From Bacillus cereus ATCC 14579 (GTDB taxonomy: Bacteria; Bacillota; Bacilli; Bacillales; Bacillaceae_G), in contig NC_004722.1 of NCBI RefSeq assembly GCF_000007825.1, positions 2,086,501-2,150,500 on the forward strand: DNA of 64,000 nucleotides, given 5' to 3'. Positions 43,646 through 52,964 of this stretch are shown one piece after another; within the stretch, counting starts at the first letter, position 1; the number at the start of each line of letters is the position of its first letter. A program made the translations under genes and the position numbers. A model generated the notes under the pieces. That model had not been told where the DNA came from. It did no database searches and saw nothing but the letters and a program-made list of their open reading frames with translations.

Positions 43646-44173
43646 TTATAGTTGATTTAAAACCCAGTTTGTTGCATCTTCAAAGTTATCTGCAATGTAG
43701 TTTGGTTCAATATGTGCCCATTTGTCTCGGTACGTATGCAAAGCATCATACCCAGCGCCTGTTCGGACTAGAATCGTAGTCGCATTTACTTTTGCTCCTG
43801 CAACAATATCAGTCCCACGATCACCAACTACAGCACATTGTGTTAAATTAAGTCCATGTTTTTTTGCTGCTTTAAGCAGCATGCCTGTACTTGGTTTCCG
43901 GCATTCACAACCATCACCGTGTTTATGAGGACATACATAAATATCATCAAACCCGAAGCCTTCTAATTCTTGTACAAAATCGGCTACAGTTGCTATTCCA
44001 TCTGCGATACCGGGTTGATTTGTGAAAGAGAAAATTTTTATATTTTTAGCTTTTAGTTTTCGCAAGGATGTTTTTGTGAATGGAAATAATGTAAAAGATC
44101 CTGGATAATGTATTGTAGTGTCACCACCAATTGTACCGTCACGATCAATGAAAATTGCTTTAATGTTTGTCAT
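43646..44173 (-). CDS. HAD-IIIA phosphatase (GmhB/histidinol-phosphatase type)
   Basis: 175 residues. KAIFIDRDGTIGGD is the double-Asp motif I, SFTNQPGIADG motif II and CAVVGDRGTDIVAGAKV motif IV. CPHKHGDGCECRKPSTGML is the zinc-binding loop of the GmhB/HisB-N subgroup. It likely dephosphorylates a sugar or histidinol phosphate; the substrate is uncertain because no heptose or his genes are adjacent. Followed upstream by a GNAT gene on the same strand, 30 bases away. Confidence 0.8.
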   Translation of the reverse strand: MTNIKAIFIDRDGTIGGDTTIHYPGSFTLFPFTKTSLRKLKAKNIKIFSFTNQPGIADGIATVADFVQELEGFGFDDIYVCPHKHGDGCECRKPSTGMLLKAAKKHGLNLTQCAVVGDRGTDIVAGAKVNATTILVRTGAGYDALHTYRDKWAHIEPNYIADNFEDATNWVLNQL

Positions 44174-44203
44174 AGTTATAGTCCCTTCACTTTATAAAGT
44201 AGT

Positions 44204-44635
44204 TTAAAAATATTTTACAAATCGGTAGCCATTTACTTCATAACCTAATTTTTTGTAAAAAGGATGAGCTTCTACTCTTTTTGTTCCACTAACTAGCCAT
44301 GTGCCAATGCAATTATGTTTCTTTGCTAATTGCTCGGCATAATCCATCAAAACTTGTCCAATGCCTTTCCGTCGTATGTTAGAATCAACGCTAATAATTG
44401 AAATCTCTCCATAACGTGTTACATCTTCTAAATTTTCACGTATACGAAATCCAAGTAATCCAAATATAGCTTCTTCTTCCTCGTAAACATATAAAAAATC
44501 AAACGGACTCATTTGTACGAATTGTAGGCGGTTGTTCATATCTTCATAGGAAATAGAGGAACCTTTTAATTCTTTCGTTAAAGAACAAAGTGCGTCTATA
44601 TCATCTATCGTTGCTTCACGAATTTGAAAAGACAT
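44204..44635 (-). CDS. GNAT-family N-acetyltransferase
   Basis: 143 residues. ISIISVDSNIRRKGIGQVLMDYA carries the RRKGIG acetyl-CoA loop, and HNCIGTWLVSGTKRVEAHPFYKKLGYE is the C-terminal motif. Family members acetylate small amines, antibiotics or proteins. It is divergent from the Ecs-like ABC pair. Substrate unknown. Confidence 0.85.
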   Translation of the reverse strand: MSFQIREATIDDIDALCSLTKELKGSSISYEDMNNRLQFVQMSPFDFLYVYEEEEAIFGLLGFRIRENLEDVTRYGEISIISVDSNIRRKGIGQVLMDYAEQLAKKHNCIGTWLVSGTKRVEAHPFYKKLGYEVNGYRFVKYF

Positions 44636-44788
44636 ATTATCAACTCCAATAAAATGTAATCAAACATTTAATATTCTGTTAAAAAATGTTTTTTCCTGCT
44701 ATGAAAATAAATATTTTATAATGATATATAGATAGTTATATGTTATTCTTTTCCTTGATTGTATTGGAAATGGAAAGAAGGGGAATGC

Positions 44789-45499
44789 ATGTTAAAAGTA
44801 AATATCCGCTCAGCTGGATATGAAATAGGCGAAAAAACAATTCATGATATAGTTTTTTCTATCGAAAAAGGTGAACTAGTTGCTCTTATTGGAGCAAATG
44901 GTGCTGGGAAAAGTACAACGATTAAAACGATACTCGGATTACTTGTAAATATGGACGGTGAAATATCATTCGGTGAAAAGAAAAATCCGTATGCATACGT
45001 ACCAGAACATCCAACATACTATGATTACTTGACGCTCTGGGAACATATTGAATTATTAATGGCAGCTCGTGGAAGTGAAATGGGAAGTTGGGAAGAACGA
45101 GCGGAACAATTATTACATACTTTTCGAATGAATAAGCATAAACATGAGTATTTATCAAAGTTTTCAAAAGGCATGAAACAAAAGTCTATGCTAATATTGG
45201 CGTTTTTAACTGAGCCAGATTTTTATATCATTGACGAACCTTTTATCGGTTTAGATCCAGTAGCTACGAAAGAGTTTTTAAATTATTTATATAAAGAAAA
45301 AGAGCGCGGGGCAGGAATTTTACTTTGTACGCACGTATTAGATACTGCTGAAAAAATTTGTGAAAGATTTTTACTCATTTCACAAGGTACATTAGTCGCA
45401 GATGGACATTTAGAATCTATTCAAATATTAGCGGAAATGCCGGGTAGTTCATTATTAGACTGCTTTGATGTAATTGTAAGGCGTGAACAACATGATTAA
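44789..45499 (+). CDS. ABC transporter ATPase, EcsA-like
   Basis: 236 residues, a single cassette: IGANGAGKSTTIKTILG (Walker A), LSKFSKGMKQKSMLIL (signature), FYIIDEPFIGLDPVA (Walker B and D-loop) and LCTHVLDTAEKIC (switch His). The next gene overlaps it and encodes an EcsB-type permease. In B. subtilis EcsAB affects intramembrane proteolysis by RasP, secretion and competence. AAGGGG supports ATG 44789. Confidence 0.85.
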   Translation: MLKVNIRSAGYEIGEKTIHDIVFSIEKGELVALIGANGAGKSTTIKTILGLLVNMDGEISFGEKKNPYAYVPEHPTYYDYLTLWEHIELLMAARGSEMGSWEERAEQLLHTFRMNKHKHEYLSKFSKGMKQKSMLILAFLTEPDFYIIDEPFIGLDPVATKEFLNYLYKEKERGAGILLCTHVLDTAEKICERFLLISQGTLVADGHLESIQILAEMPGSSLLDCFDVIVRREQHD

Positions 45500-46706
45500 A
45501 CAACAATTTTATAAGAGATTACGCCATGAACTTGAGCGGAAATGGAAGTCTATACGTTCGGTAACAGATTGGACAGTCGCATTATATATTATTATTCCAG
45601 CACTTATATTTATGGGAATCTATTATCGATCGCTATGGATAAATGAATTATCAACGGAAGAGACGATTTATTTCGGATTAGGATTACTCGCATTTTATCT
45701 AGTAACATATCCAAGAGGAGTTCGTTCATTTTTTGAGCAAGCGGATAGTTTATTTTTAATTTCGTATGCAACACATATGCGAAAATTAGTCCAGTATGGC
45801 ATGATGTACACATTTGTTCGAATAGCGATAACGAATATAATAGTAGTCGTTATTATGTTACCAGTGTTGATGAAAAGTATCGAAGTAACAGAGATACAAG
45901 TCCTATTATTTTGGGTATTCTTTACTATATTTCGATTTATGTTGTCGTTGTTAACGAGATTTGTTCATGTACATGTGGGGAAACGATGGGTTTTATGGAT
46001 TGTAAAAAATGTAGTATTTTCTATGAGCGTGTCCTTTTTTGGAATTAGTTTATTTTTTATTTATAAAAATCCGTTGTATTCAATTCTATTTATCGGTCTA
46101 GTAATTTTCTTAAGTAGTGTATTAGTAAAAGAGAAAATGAATTATAAAAAGTTCTTTTTTAAAGAAATCGAGAAAGAAAAGGAGGAAAGCATGCGCTGGA
46201 CGAGCGGAATTATGCAAGTTGGTGGTCATGCGGCTAAACCGAGTAGTTCAAATAAAAAACCGTGGATGTTTCCGCGCTCTAAAAGACTTTTAGGGAAAAA
46301 AGCTGATTCTCGTATTGTCGAATCTTTTTTGAAAGAATTTTTCCGTACAAGTACTGCACGAATATTTTATATTCAAATTATATGTATCAGTACTGCAAGT
46401 ATAATTATGACTCCAAGGTGGATTGCAGCTATTGTTCTCGTATTTGCTGTAGTTGCAATTTCTCGCTATGCACGTGATTATTGGAATGAATTTACGAATA
46501 AGATGTTTCTTCGTTTATATTGTGATGAAGGGAAATTACTATTGTTAAGATGGAAGGCAGATCGTTATTTACTACTACCAGCAATACTTTTATATGGAAT
46601 AGTTATACTCTCACAGTTTTATTTATTGCCAGCTGTGGTAGGCAGCGTTGTTTTTATTTTATTAATTGTATGGATTGTATTTGTACCATTAAAAAAGAGC
46701 CATTGA
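45492..46706 (+). CDS. EcsB-like ABC transporter permease
   Basis: 404 residues, multi-helix. KQQFYKRLRHELERKWKSIRS is a basic cytosolic start; FGLGLLAFYLVTYPRGVRSFFEQADSLFLI-type segments (in part: AFYLVTYPRGVRSFFEQAD) and six or more helices follow, matching the ~408-residue EcsB family. It overlaps the ATPase gene by 8 bases, so the pair is one transporter. A different ecs locus may exist elsewhere, so I do not assign the gene symbol. Confidence 0.8.
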   Translation: MIKQQFYKRLRHELERKWKSIRSVTDWTVALYIIIPALIFMGIYYRSLWINELSTEETIYFGLGLLAFYLVTYPRGVRSFFEQADSLFLISYATHMRKLVQYGMMYTFVRIAITNIIVVVIMLPVLMKSIEVTEIQVLLFWVFFTIFRFMLSLLTRFVHVHVGKRWVLWIVKNVVFSMSVSFFGISLFFIYKNPLYSILFIGLVIFLSSVLVKEKMNYKKFFFKEIEKEKEESMRWTSGIMQVGGHAAKPSSSNKKPWMFPRSKRLLGKKADSRIVESFLKEFFRTSTARIFYIQIICISTASIIMTPRWIAAIVLVFAVVAISRYARDYWNEFTNKMFLRLYCDEGKLLLLRWKADRYLLLPAILLYGIVILSQFYLLPAVVGSVVFILLIVWIVFVPLKKSH

Positions 46707-46719
46707 CGGCTCTTTTTCT
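46692..46719 (+). terminator. Terminator of the Ecs-like pair
   Basis: AAAAGAGCC and GGCTCTTTT flank ATTGAC; it overlaps the permease stop and the 3' end of the small minus-strand ORF. Confidence 0.85.
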
Positions 46720-46795
46720 AGTCTGTAACACATTGATAAATAAAATATACTAAAACGAGTATACTTGCGGCGGAATAAATGACATCTAAAGTCAT
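46718..46795 (-). CDS. Candidate 25-residue small membrane protein
   Basis: ATG at 46795 preceded by AAGGAGGCGATCAG, an ideal ribosome site. The peptide starts MTLDVIYSAASILVLVYFIY and ends QCVTD: one membrane helix. KdpF-like micropeptides have similar size and topology, but no kdp genes are near. Too short for standard gene calling. Translation is inferred from the ribosome site. Confidence 0.6.
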   Translation of the reverse strand: MTLDVIYSAASILVLVYFIYQCVTD

Positions 46796-46976
46796 CTGAT
46801 CGCCTCCTTATTGTTGTTGTTGTATTTTTATTGTATGAAATCTTACAATTTCATATTCAAGTGAAAAATATGTGAACGTTAACAAAATTGTAAAGTGCAA
46901 AAATTACAATCATTTTGTATAATAGAAGAAACCACCGTTATATAAAAAATAATGAGTAAAAGGGGAGGGAACATAA

Positions 46977-47564
46977 ATGCCAAATTGGTTTAGAAAAACC
47001 TTAGTCGCATTAATTACCGTGTTTACATTTGGTTTAGTGACGCCTCCTTCCATATTACTTGATAATGCCAAAGCTGCGGACAAGCCTACGAGCACAGCTG
47101 GGCAACAAAGTTTGGAGAGCACGTCCTATACATATGAAGAAACGAATGACAGGTTAACCACCGATACTTTTATTACTTATGCAATGCAAGAAGCAGAGAA
47201 GCAGTCGATGCAAAAGTTTGGTACTAAAATTGGTCCAGTAATTGAAGATGAGTTTAAAGATGTAATATTACCGAAAATTGAAGAGGCAATTGCTGAGCTT
47301 GCTAGTGATGTACCAGAAGATTCACTACAATCATTAGCGATTTCTCAAAAACCAGCTGGTGGAAATAATGAGAAGATTTTTCACGTCTACGATACGAAAT
47401 CTGGAAATGATTTATTGCGTTTCCATGTAAGAAGAGATCATCCACCGCAAGATGGTTATTATTTTAATTTCCATTACCACCGTTTTGATGATGGATACTC
47501 TGGACATCATGAGTTAGGAAATATTTATTGGAATACGAATGTACCACCGAAATGGTTGTCTTAA
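46977..47564 (+). CDS. ypjP: YpjP-like secreted protein
   Basis: 195 residues. A signal peptide (FRKTLVALITVFTFGLV) is followed by a charged mature region with a conserved C-terminal module: IFHVYDTKSGNDLLRFHVRRD, DGYYFNFHYHRFDDGYSGHH, LGNIYWNTNVPPKWLS. This matches YpjP, which in B. subtilis precedes thyB-dfrA, as here with five genes inserted between. Function unknown. GGGGAGGGAACATAA precedes the ATG. Confidence 0.85.
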   Translation: MPNWFRKTLVALITVFTFGLVTPPSILLDNAKAADKPTSTAGQQSLESTSYTYEETNDRLTTDTFITYAMQEAEKQSMQKFGTKIGPVIEDEFKDVILPKIEEAIAELASDVPEDSLQSLAISQKPAGGNNEKIFHVYDTKSGNDLLRFHVRRDHPPQDGYYFNFHYHRFDDGYSGHHELGNIYWNTNVPPKWLS

Positions 47565-47599
47565 AAAGAACAAGAGAAAATCTTGTTCTTTTTTATTTT
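47565..47599 (+). terminator. Terminator of ypjP
   Basis: AAAGAACAAGA and TCTTGTTCTTT flank GAAAA; T tract follows. Confidence 0.85.
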
Positions 47600-47670
47600 T
47601 ATAGAAGGGACAGACAACTATGTTGTTGAATAACATAGGTTTAGAAAAAAGAAGCAAAGGGAGTATGGGA

Positions 47671-48306
47671 ATGCAAAAATATATTGTTTTTGACTTTGAT
47701 GGCACATTAGTAGATTCACAAAATATATTTGTACCGATTTATAATCAACTTGCTGAAAAACATGGGTATAAAGCAGTAAAGGAAGACGAAATTGAACATT
47801 TACGTAAATTAACGATGCCAGAGAGATGTAAACAACTTAATGTACCACTGTATAAACTACCGATATTAGCGTTGGAATTTTATAAATTATATCAGCCTGC
47901 TATAAAAAATCTCGTTTTGTTCCATGGGATGAAAGAAGTATTAGATGAACTACATAAAAAAGGCTACGGAATTGCAGTCATATCATCGAACTCAGAAGAG
48001 CATATTCGGGCGTTTTTACACAAGAATGGTATCGAAAATATTCAAGAAGTGTATTGTTCTAAAAATTTGTTTGGTAAAGATAAAATGATAAAAAGATTTT
48101 TGAAATCAAAAAAAATAACAGAGAAAGATATGTTATATGTCGGTGATGAACAGCGAGACGTAGCAGCGTGTAAAAAGGCTGGAGTGAACGTAATTTGGGT
48201 ATCTTGGGGATATGATGTTATTGAAACAGTGAAAAAAGATGCACCAGATTACATGGTTCATAAGCCGATGGAAATTGTGCAAGTAGTACAAGGAGCGTAT
48301 TCTTAA
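47671..48306 (+). CDS. HAD-family phosphatase
   Basis: 211 residues: YIVFDFDGTLVDSQ (motif I), IAVISSNSEEHI (motif II) and MLYVGDEQRDVAACKKAG (motif IV), with an alpha-helical cap. AAAGGGAG is correctly spaced for ATG 47671; ATGs at 47620 and 47665 are less well placed. One base before the VOC gene, with an APH gene next: a three-gene unit. Confidence 0.8.
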   Translation: MQKYIVFDFDGTLVDSQNIFVPIYNQLAEKHGYKAVKEDEIEHLRKLTMPERCKQLNVPLYKLPILALEFYKLYQPAIKNLVLFHGMKEVLDELHKKGYGIAVISSNSEEHIRAFLHKNGIENIQEVYCSKNLFGKDKMIKRFLKSKKITEKDMLYVGDEQRDVAACKKAGVNVIWVSWGYDVIETVKKDAPDYMVHKPMEIVQVVQGAYS

Positions 48307-48307
48307 T

Positions 48308-48694
48308 ATGAATACACTGCGAGCAGGCATTCATCATATTGAATTTTGGGTAGCAAATTTAGAGGAATCCATTTCTTTTTATAATAAGTTGTTTTCCATA
48401 ATTGGGTGGAGAAAGTTAAATGAAATAGCATATAGCACAGGAGAAAGTGAAATATACTTTAAAGAAGTAGATGAGGAAATTGTAAGGACGTTAGGGCCTA
48501 GACATATTTGTTATCAAGCTATTCATAGAGAAGTAGTTGAGGAAGTAGCAGATTTTCTTTCTAGTACGAAAGTGAAGGTAATACGTGGTCCAATTGAAAT
48601 GAATCATTATTCGGAAGGTTACTATACGATTGATTTTTACGATCCGAATGGATTTATTGTAGAAGTTGCCTATACACCAAATGCAGAAATGTAA
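48308..48694 (+). CDS. VOC-superfamily (glyoxalase-like) protein
   Basis: 128 residues, two beta-alpha-beta-beta-beta units: GIHHIEFWVANLEESISFYN with a metal-type His, RHICYQAIHREVVEEV, YYTIDFYDPNGFIVEVAY with the acidic ligand Glu. The family includes glyoxalases, dioxygenases and antibiotic-binding proteins. Together with the APH-like gene that follows, it looks like a resistance or modification pair, but no substrate can be named. Confidence 0.8.
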   Translation: MNTLRAGIHHIEFWVANLEESISFYNKLFSIIGWRKLNEIAYSTGESEIYFKEVDEEIVRTLGPRHICYQAIHREVVEEVADFLSSTKVKVIRGPIEMNHYSEGYYTIDFYDPNGFIVEVAYTPNAEM

Positions 48695-48705
48695 GGGGAA
48701 TAGAT

Positions 48706-49638
48706 ATGAAGATAATTACAGCATGGCAAAACAATATACAAATAGTAAAAAATGCAGTGGATATTAAAGAAATTTCTAAAGGTTTTTCACCTGATAAGAA
48801 ATATATAATTACGAGTGCGAATAATGATAAATATTTATTGCGGACAGGCGATATAAAAGAGTATGAAAGAAAGAAAATAGAGTTTCAAATTTTAAATGAA
48901 ATGCAAAATCGTAGTGTGCAAGCACAAAAACCAATTGAAATAGGTTTGTTGGCAGAAGAAGGTTTATGCTATGGCATCTTTTCGTATTTAGAAGGGGAAG
49001 ATGCGAAGAAGTTATTGCCTACGTATTCACCAAAAGAACAATATGATATTGGTATAGAGGCAGGGAAAGATTTAGCAAAAATGCATACATATGAAGCTCC
49101 TAATAATATACTTCCATGGTATGAAAGAGCAATGAAAAAACATAGTAAATATTTAGAGGCATATAAAACATGTGGAATAAACATAAAAAATGATGATAAA
49201 ATCATAAAGTTTATTGAAGAAAATGAAATATATTTAAAGAACCGCCCAAATCGATTTCAACACGATGATTTTCACTTAGAAAATATAATTGTACGGGATG
49301 GAAAATATGTAGGTGTTGTTGATTTTAATGGCTACGATTGGGGCGATCCACTTCATGATTTTGTGAAAATTGCACTGTTTGCAAGGGACATTAGTATTCC
49401 GTATTCAATCGGACAAATAGAAGGATACTTTAATAGAAAAATACCAGAGGAATTCTGGACATTATACACGGTGTACGTTGGTATGACAGTTTTCTCCTCA
49501 GTTGTCTGGACATTACGAGCAGCGCCGCATATGTTAGATGATATGTTAGAGCGCCTTACTATAGTTTTAGAGGATCATAATAACTTTGAGTTATCGAAGC
49601 CAATTTGGTTTCAATCAGATAAGATTGATATGAAATAG
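48706..49638 (+). CDS. Aminoglycoside-phosphotransferase-fold kinase (APH family)
   Basis: 310 residues. N-lobe with KYLLRTGDI (Lys-type ATP residue region), HDDFHLENIIV catalytic loop (Asp and Asn) and VVDFNGYDWGDPLHDF, the DFG-like metal motif. It lacks the strict HGDLHPGN of most APH enzymes, having HDDFHLEN, as in many Bacillus homologues annotated as phosphotransferases. Substrates include aminoglycosides, homoserine or choline in the superfamily; here unknown. Confidence 0.8.
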   Translation: MKIITAWQNNIQIVKNAVDIKEISKGFSPDKKYIITSANNDKYLLRTGDIKEYERKKIEFQILNEMQNRSVQAQKPIEIGLLAEEGLCYGIFSYLEGEDAKKLLPTYSPKEQYDIGIEAGKDLAKMHTYEAPNNILPWYERAMKKHSKYLEAYKTCGINIKNDDKIIKFIEENEIYLKNRPNRFQHDDFHLENIIVRDGKYVGVVDFNGYDWGDPLHDFVKIALFARDISIPYSIGQIEGYFNRKIPEEFWTLYTVYVGMTVFSSVVWTLRAAPHMLDDMLERLTIVLEDHNNFELSKPIWFQSDKIDMK

Positions 49639-49639
49639 A

Positions 49640-49672
49640 AAAGGTAGGTGTGATTCGCACCTACCTTTATTT
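49640..49672. terminator. Bidirectional terminator between APH-like and serine hydrolase genes
   Basis: AAAGGTAGGTG and CACCTACCTTT flank TGATTCG; T residues follow on the plus strand. Confidence 0.85.
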
Positions 49673-49688
49673 TTTACCATCAAAATAC

Positions 49689-51146
49689 TTATTTAATTTT
49701 CTTAAATGTAAGCGGCTGAGTACTTAATGTAGCTGGTACATGTAACTGAAGGGATGGGAATTCACCACTTACATTCATTTCATAAGCGAATAATAAGCTC
49801 ATTTTCATTTGGAATAAGTCAACTTTTGCAGAGAAGATGTCGTAATGATGATGCCCTAATTGAATATCCATTTCCATAAATTGTACATATAACGAATCAT
49901 CTCGTTTGTATACTTGTAATGTTCCGTATGCAGGATGTTCAAAAGTACCAGTATAATCCTCTAACTTGTGCGAAGGTGTAGTCCCTTTAATTTGTTCAGG
50001 GAGGGATTCAGTTGCTTCTTTCATCATTTCCTTCATTTTTTTAGTATCTTCTACAGCACGTTTATGCCAATCAATGGATTCTAATTCAAGTAGTTCGTCA
50101 TAAATTTGATTAGCGAGATAAGTAGGAAGTAATGTTCCTCCAGCATTCGTTAAAATGACAAGGCCTATGTTTTCTGTTGGTATGAATGAAACAAGCGCTG
50201 AAAATCCATCGATATTACCGCCATGATGAATCACTTTTTTACCACGATAAGCGCTAATAAACCAACCAAGACCGTAACTATTTAATGGAGATTCAGGGAG
50301 TGATAAAACCGGTTGGTCTGGAATTGAATTGTGTGGTGTATACATTTGTTGTAATAATTCAGAGGAGATTAATTCATGATCTCCAAATTTTCCTTCATTT
50401 AAGTGGAGAAGTACCCAATTTGCCATATCTTCAATTGTGGAATTAATACACCCAGCAGCGCCAACTGTATCGATGTTACGGAATGGAACTGCTTTTATTT
50501 CACCGTCATTTTCAATGTAAGGTAAAGCGTAATCATCTGTAGTTTGTGAATCGTTAACAGAGAAGTTTGTATGTCTCATATTTAAAGGTTCTAAAATATG
50601 TTCTGTAGTGTATTGCTCCCACGTTTGATTTGTAATGTTTTCAACAATGTAGCTAATTGTTGCATACATTAAATTGTTATATAGAAATGCAGTTCGGAAC
50701 GGTGCATCAAGTGGTAAATGTTTTATTTTTTCAACGAGATCTTTTCGAGATAAGGAAGAACTGTACCAAAGAGCCTCATGACGACTCACTCCAGTTCGAT
50801 GAGAAGCTAAATCCCGTCCTGTAACTTGTGAGCTAGCAAGTAGTTCAGATAAAGTAAAGTTAGGTATATAAGACTGGATAGGGGTATCCCAATTAAACTT
50901 TTTTTGCTGTGCTAACAAGCTTAATGAAAGTGTGCCAAATGCTTTCGTTGAGGAACCGATTGCGAATCGAGTATTCGGTGTAACAGCCTCTTTTGTTTCT
51001 ATATTACGATAGCCGAAACCTTCTGAAATAATAACTTCACCGTCTTTTATAACAGCGACAGCAGCACCAGGAACATTTAAATCCTTCATCATTTTTTCAG
51101 CCGTTGTTTGTAAAGAAGTCATAACAGGCGTTTCAATTTTAGACAT
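49689..51146 (-). CDS. Serine hydrolase, class C beta-lactamase/PBP-like
   Basis: 485 residues. SSTKAFG holds the SxxK nucleophile, FLYNNLMYA the YxN motif and IHHGGNIDGFSAL the HGG (KTG-equivalent) motif. The C-terminal ~120 residues form a lipocalin-like domain (LEDYTGTFEHPAYGTLQVY), as in D-aminopeptidase and LACTB-like hydrolases. No signal peptide is seen, so it is probably cytosolic. GGAGGTTAGAAGT supports ATG 51146; the TTG at 51161 is part of that site. Substrate unknown. Confidence 0.85.
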   Translation of the reverse strand: MSKIETPVMTSLQTTAEKMMKDLNVPGAAVAVIKDGEVIISEGFGYRNIETKEAVTPNTRFAIGSSTKAFGTLSLSLLAQQKKFNWDTPIQSYIPNFTLSELLASSQVTGRDLASHRTGVSRHEALWYSSSLSRKDLVEKIKHLPLDAPFRTAFLYNNLMYATISYIVENITNQTWEQYTTEHILEPLNMRHTNFSVNDSQTTDDYALPYIENDGEIKAVPFRNIDTVGAAGCINSTIEDMANWVLLHLNEGKFGDHELISSELLQQMYTPHNSIPDQPVLSLPESPLNSYGLGWFISAYRGKKVIHHGGNIDGFSALVSFIPTENIGLVILTNAGGTLLPTYLANQIYDELLELESIDWHKRAVEDTKKMKEMMKEATESLPEQIKGTTPSHKLEDYTGTFEHPAYGTLQVYKRDDSLYVQFMEMDIQLGHHHYDIFSAKVDLFQMKMSLLFAYEMNVSGEFPSLQLHVPATLSTQPLTFKKIK

Positions 51147-51344
51147 ACTTCTAACCTCCAAATATAAATTTTGTTCTACCGCACTATACTTTCGGTAATA
51201 GAAAATGAAAACCTTTTTATATTTGGAAAGTTAATAATTTTGTAAGAATTAGCGCAAGAAATTTTATTAATTAGGATTATTAAATTTATCATTTTTCATG
51301 TTATGATAAATTGCATATACGATTGAAAGAAGGTTTTCCTACAT

Positions 51345-52301
51345 ATGAAACATGCTGAAAATGAATACTTAAATTTATGCCGCCATGTAATGGAACATGG
51401 TACGAAGAAAGAAGACCGTACAGGGACAGGCACTGTATCTGTATTTGGATATCAAATGCGTTTTGATCTAAGTAAAGGTTTTCCTTTATTAACAACAAAG
51501 AGAGTACCGTTTCGCCTTGTAGCAAGTGAACTGCTTTGGTTTATGAAAGGTGATACAAATATTCGCTATTTATTGCAGCATAATAATAACATTTGGAATG
51601 AATGGGCTTTTAAGAGCTGGGTAGAAAGTGATGAGTATACTGGCCCTGACATGACTGATTTTGGTCTTCGCTCACAACAAGATGAAGAATTTAAAGTACA
51701 GTACGACGAGCAAATGGAATTGTTTAAAAAGAACGTTTTAGAAGATGATGAGTTCTCAAATAAATATGGTTATTTAGGAGACGTTTACGGTAAACAGTGG
51801 CGTGCTTGGAAAACGACAGCTGGTGAGACACTTGATCAATTAAAAGATGTAATTGAAATGATTAAAAAAACACCAGACTCACGTCGTTTAATCGTTTCTG
51901 CCTGGAATCCAGAAGATGTACCAAGTATGGCCTTACCGCCTTGTCATACGCTATTCCAGTTTTATGTAGCAGATGGAAAGCTTTCTTGTCAGTTATATCA
52001 AAGAAGTGGTGACATATTCCTTGGGATTCCATTTAACATTGCAAGTTACTCACTACTAACACATTTAATTGCACATGAATGCGGACTTGAAGTGGGAGAA
52101 TTTGTTCATACAATTGGTGATGCACACATTTATACAAATCATTTTGAACAAGTAGAAAAGCAATTGGCACGTGAACCACGTCCATTCCCGAAACTTACAT
52201 TAAATCCAGATGTGAAATCTGTTTTCGATTTTGAAATGGAAGATTTAACGATTGAAGGATACGATCCGCATCCAGCAATTAAAGCACCGGTTGCAGTATA
52301 A
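51345..52301 (+). CDS. thyA: Thymidylate synthase
   Basis: 318 residues. DRTGTGTVSVFGYQMRFDL, the active-site Cys in MALPPCHTLFQF, QRSGDIFLGIPFNIASYS and HTIGDAHIYTNHFEQV are classical ThyA motifs. It converts dUMP to dTMP with methylene-tetrahydrofolate. The long insert between WAFKSWVES and YGDVYGKQWR (here ~residues 95-145) is the B. subtilis ThyB/L. casei type. It is 19 bases upstream of dfrA, which regenerates tetrahydrofolate. Confidence 0.95.
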   Translation: MKHAENEYLNLCRHVMEHGTKKEDRTGTGTVSVFGYQMRFDLSKGFPLLTTKRVPFRLVASELLWFMKGDTNIRYLLQHNNNIWNEWAFKSWVESDEYTGPDMTDFGLRSQQDEEFKVQYDEQMELFKKNVLEDDEFSNKYGYLGDVYGKQWRAWKTTAGETLDQLKDVIEMIKKTPDSRRLIVSAWNPEDVPSMALPPCHTLFQFYVADGKLSCQLYQRSGDIFLGIPFNIASYSLLTHLIAHECGLEVGEFVHTIGDAHIYTNHFEQVEKQLAREPRPFPKLTLNPDVKSVFDFEMEDLTIEGYDPHPAIKAPVAV

Positions 52302-52320
52302 TTGTAGAGGAGATGAAAAA

Positions 52321-52809
52321 ATGATTGTTTCATTTATGGTCGCTATGGACGAAAATAGAGTAATTGGTAAAGATAATAATTTACCTTGGCGTTTACCGAG
52401 TGAATTACAATACGTGAAGAAAACAACGATGGGTCACCCGCTTATTATGGGAAGAAAGAACTATGAAGCGATTGGTAGACCACTGCCTGGAAGACGTAAT
52501 ATTATTGTAACTCGTAATGAAGGGTATCATGTTGAAGGTTGTGAAGTTGTTCATTCTGTAGAAGAAGTGTTTGAACTATGTAAAAATGAAGAAGAGATTT
52601 TTATTTTTGGTGGAGCGCAAATTTACGACCTCTTTTTACCTTATGTAGACAAGTTATATATAACAAAAATCCATCATGCATTTGAAGGAGATACATTCTT
52701 CCCAGAAATAGATATGACAAATTGGAAAGAGATTTTTGTAGAAAAAGGTTTAACGGATGAAAAAAACCCATATACGTATTATTACCATGTATATGAGAAA
52801 CAACAATAA
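52321..52809 (+). CDS. dfrA: Dihydrofolate reductase
   Basis: 162 residues: MIVSFMVAMDENRVIGKDNN, LPWRLPSELQYVKKTT, PLIMGRKNYEAIGRPLPGR, EEIFIFGGAQIYDLFLPY. The catalytic acid is the Glu of LPSELQY. AGAGGAGATGAAAAA precedes ATG 52321; the frame upstream into thyA is not translated. Operon with thyA for dTMP synthesis. Confidence 0.95.
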   Translation: MIVSFMVAMDENRVIGKDNNLPWRLPSELQYVKKTTMGHPLIMGRKNYEAIGRPLPGRRNIIVTRNEGYHVEGCEVVHSVEEVFELCKNEEEIFIFGGAQIYDLFLPYVDKLYITKIHHAFEGDTFFPEIDMTNWKEIFVEKGLTDEKNPYTYYYHVYEKQQ

Positions 52810-52810
52810 T

Positions 52811-52851
52811 AAAAAAGATTGATGTGAGAATTCGCATCAATCTTTTTATTT
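52811..52851 (+). terminator. Terminator of thyA-dfrA
   Basis: AAAAAGATTGATG and CATCAATCTTTTT flank TGAGAATTCG. Confidence 0.9.
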
Positions 52852-52964
52852 ATATTCACCAATATAAGTTTATAGATGAGATTCGATAGTGCTATAATGA
52901 TAGGTAGCATGTAAAAATGCTAAAATTTTCAAAAGTACTAATATAGAAAGAGGAGGAGAATCGA

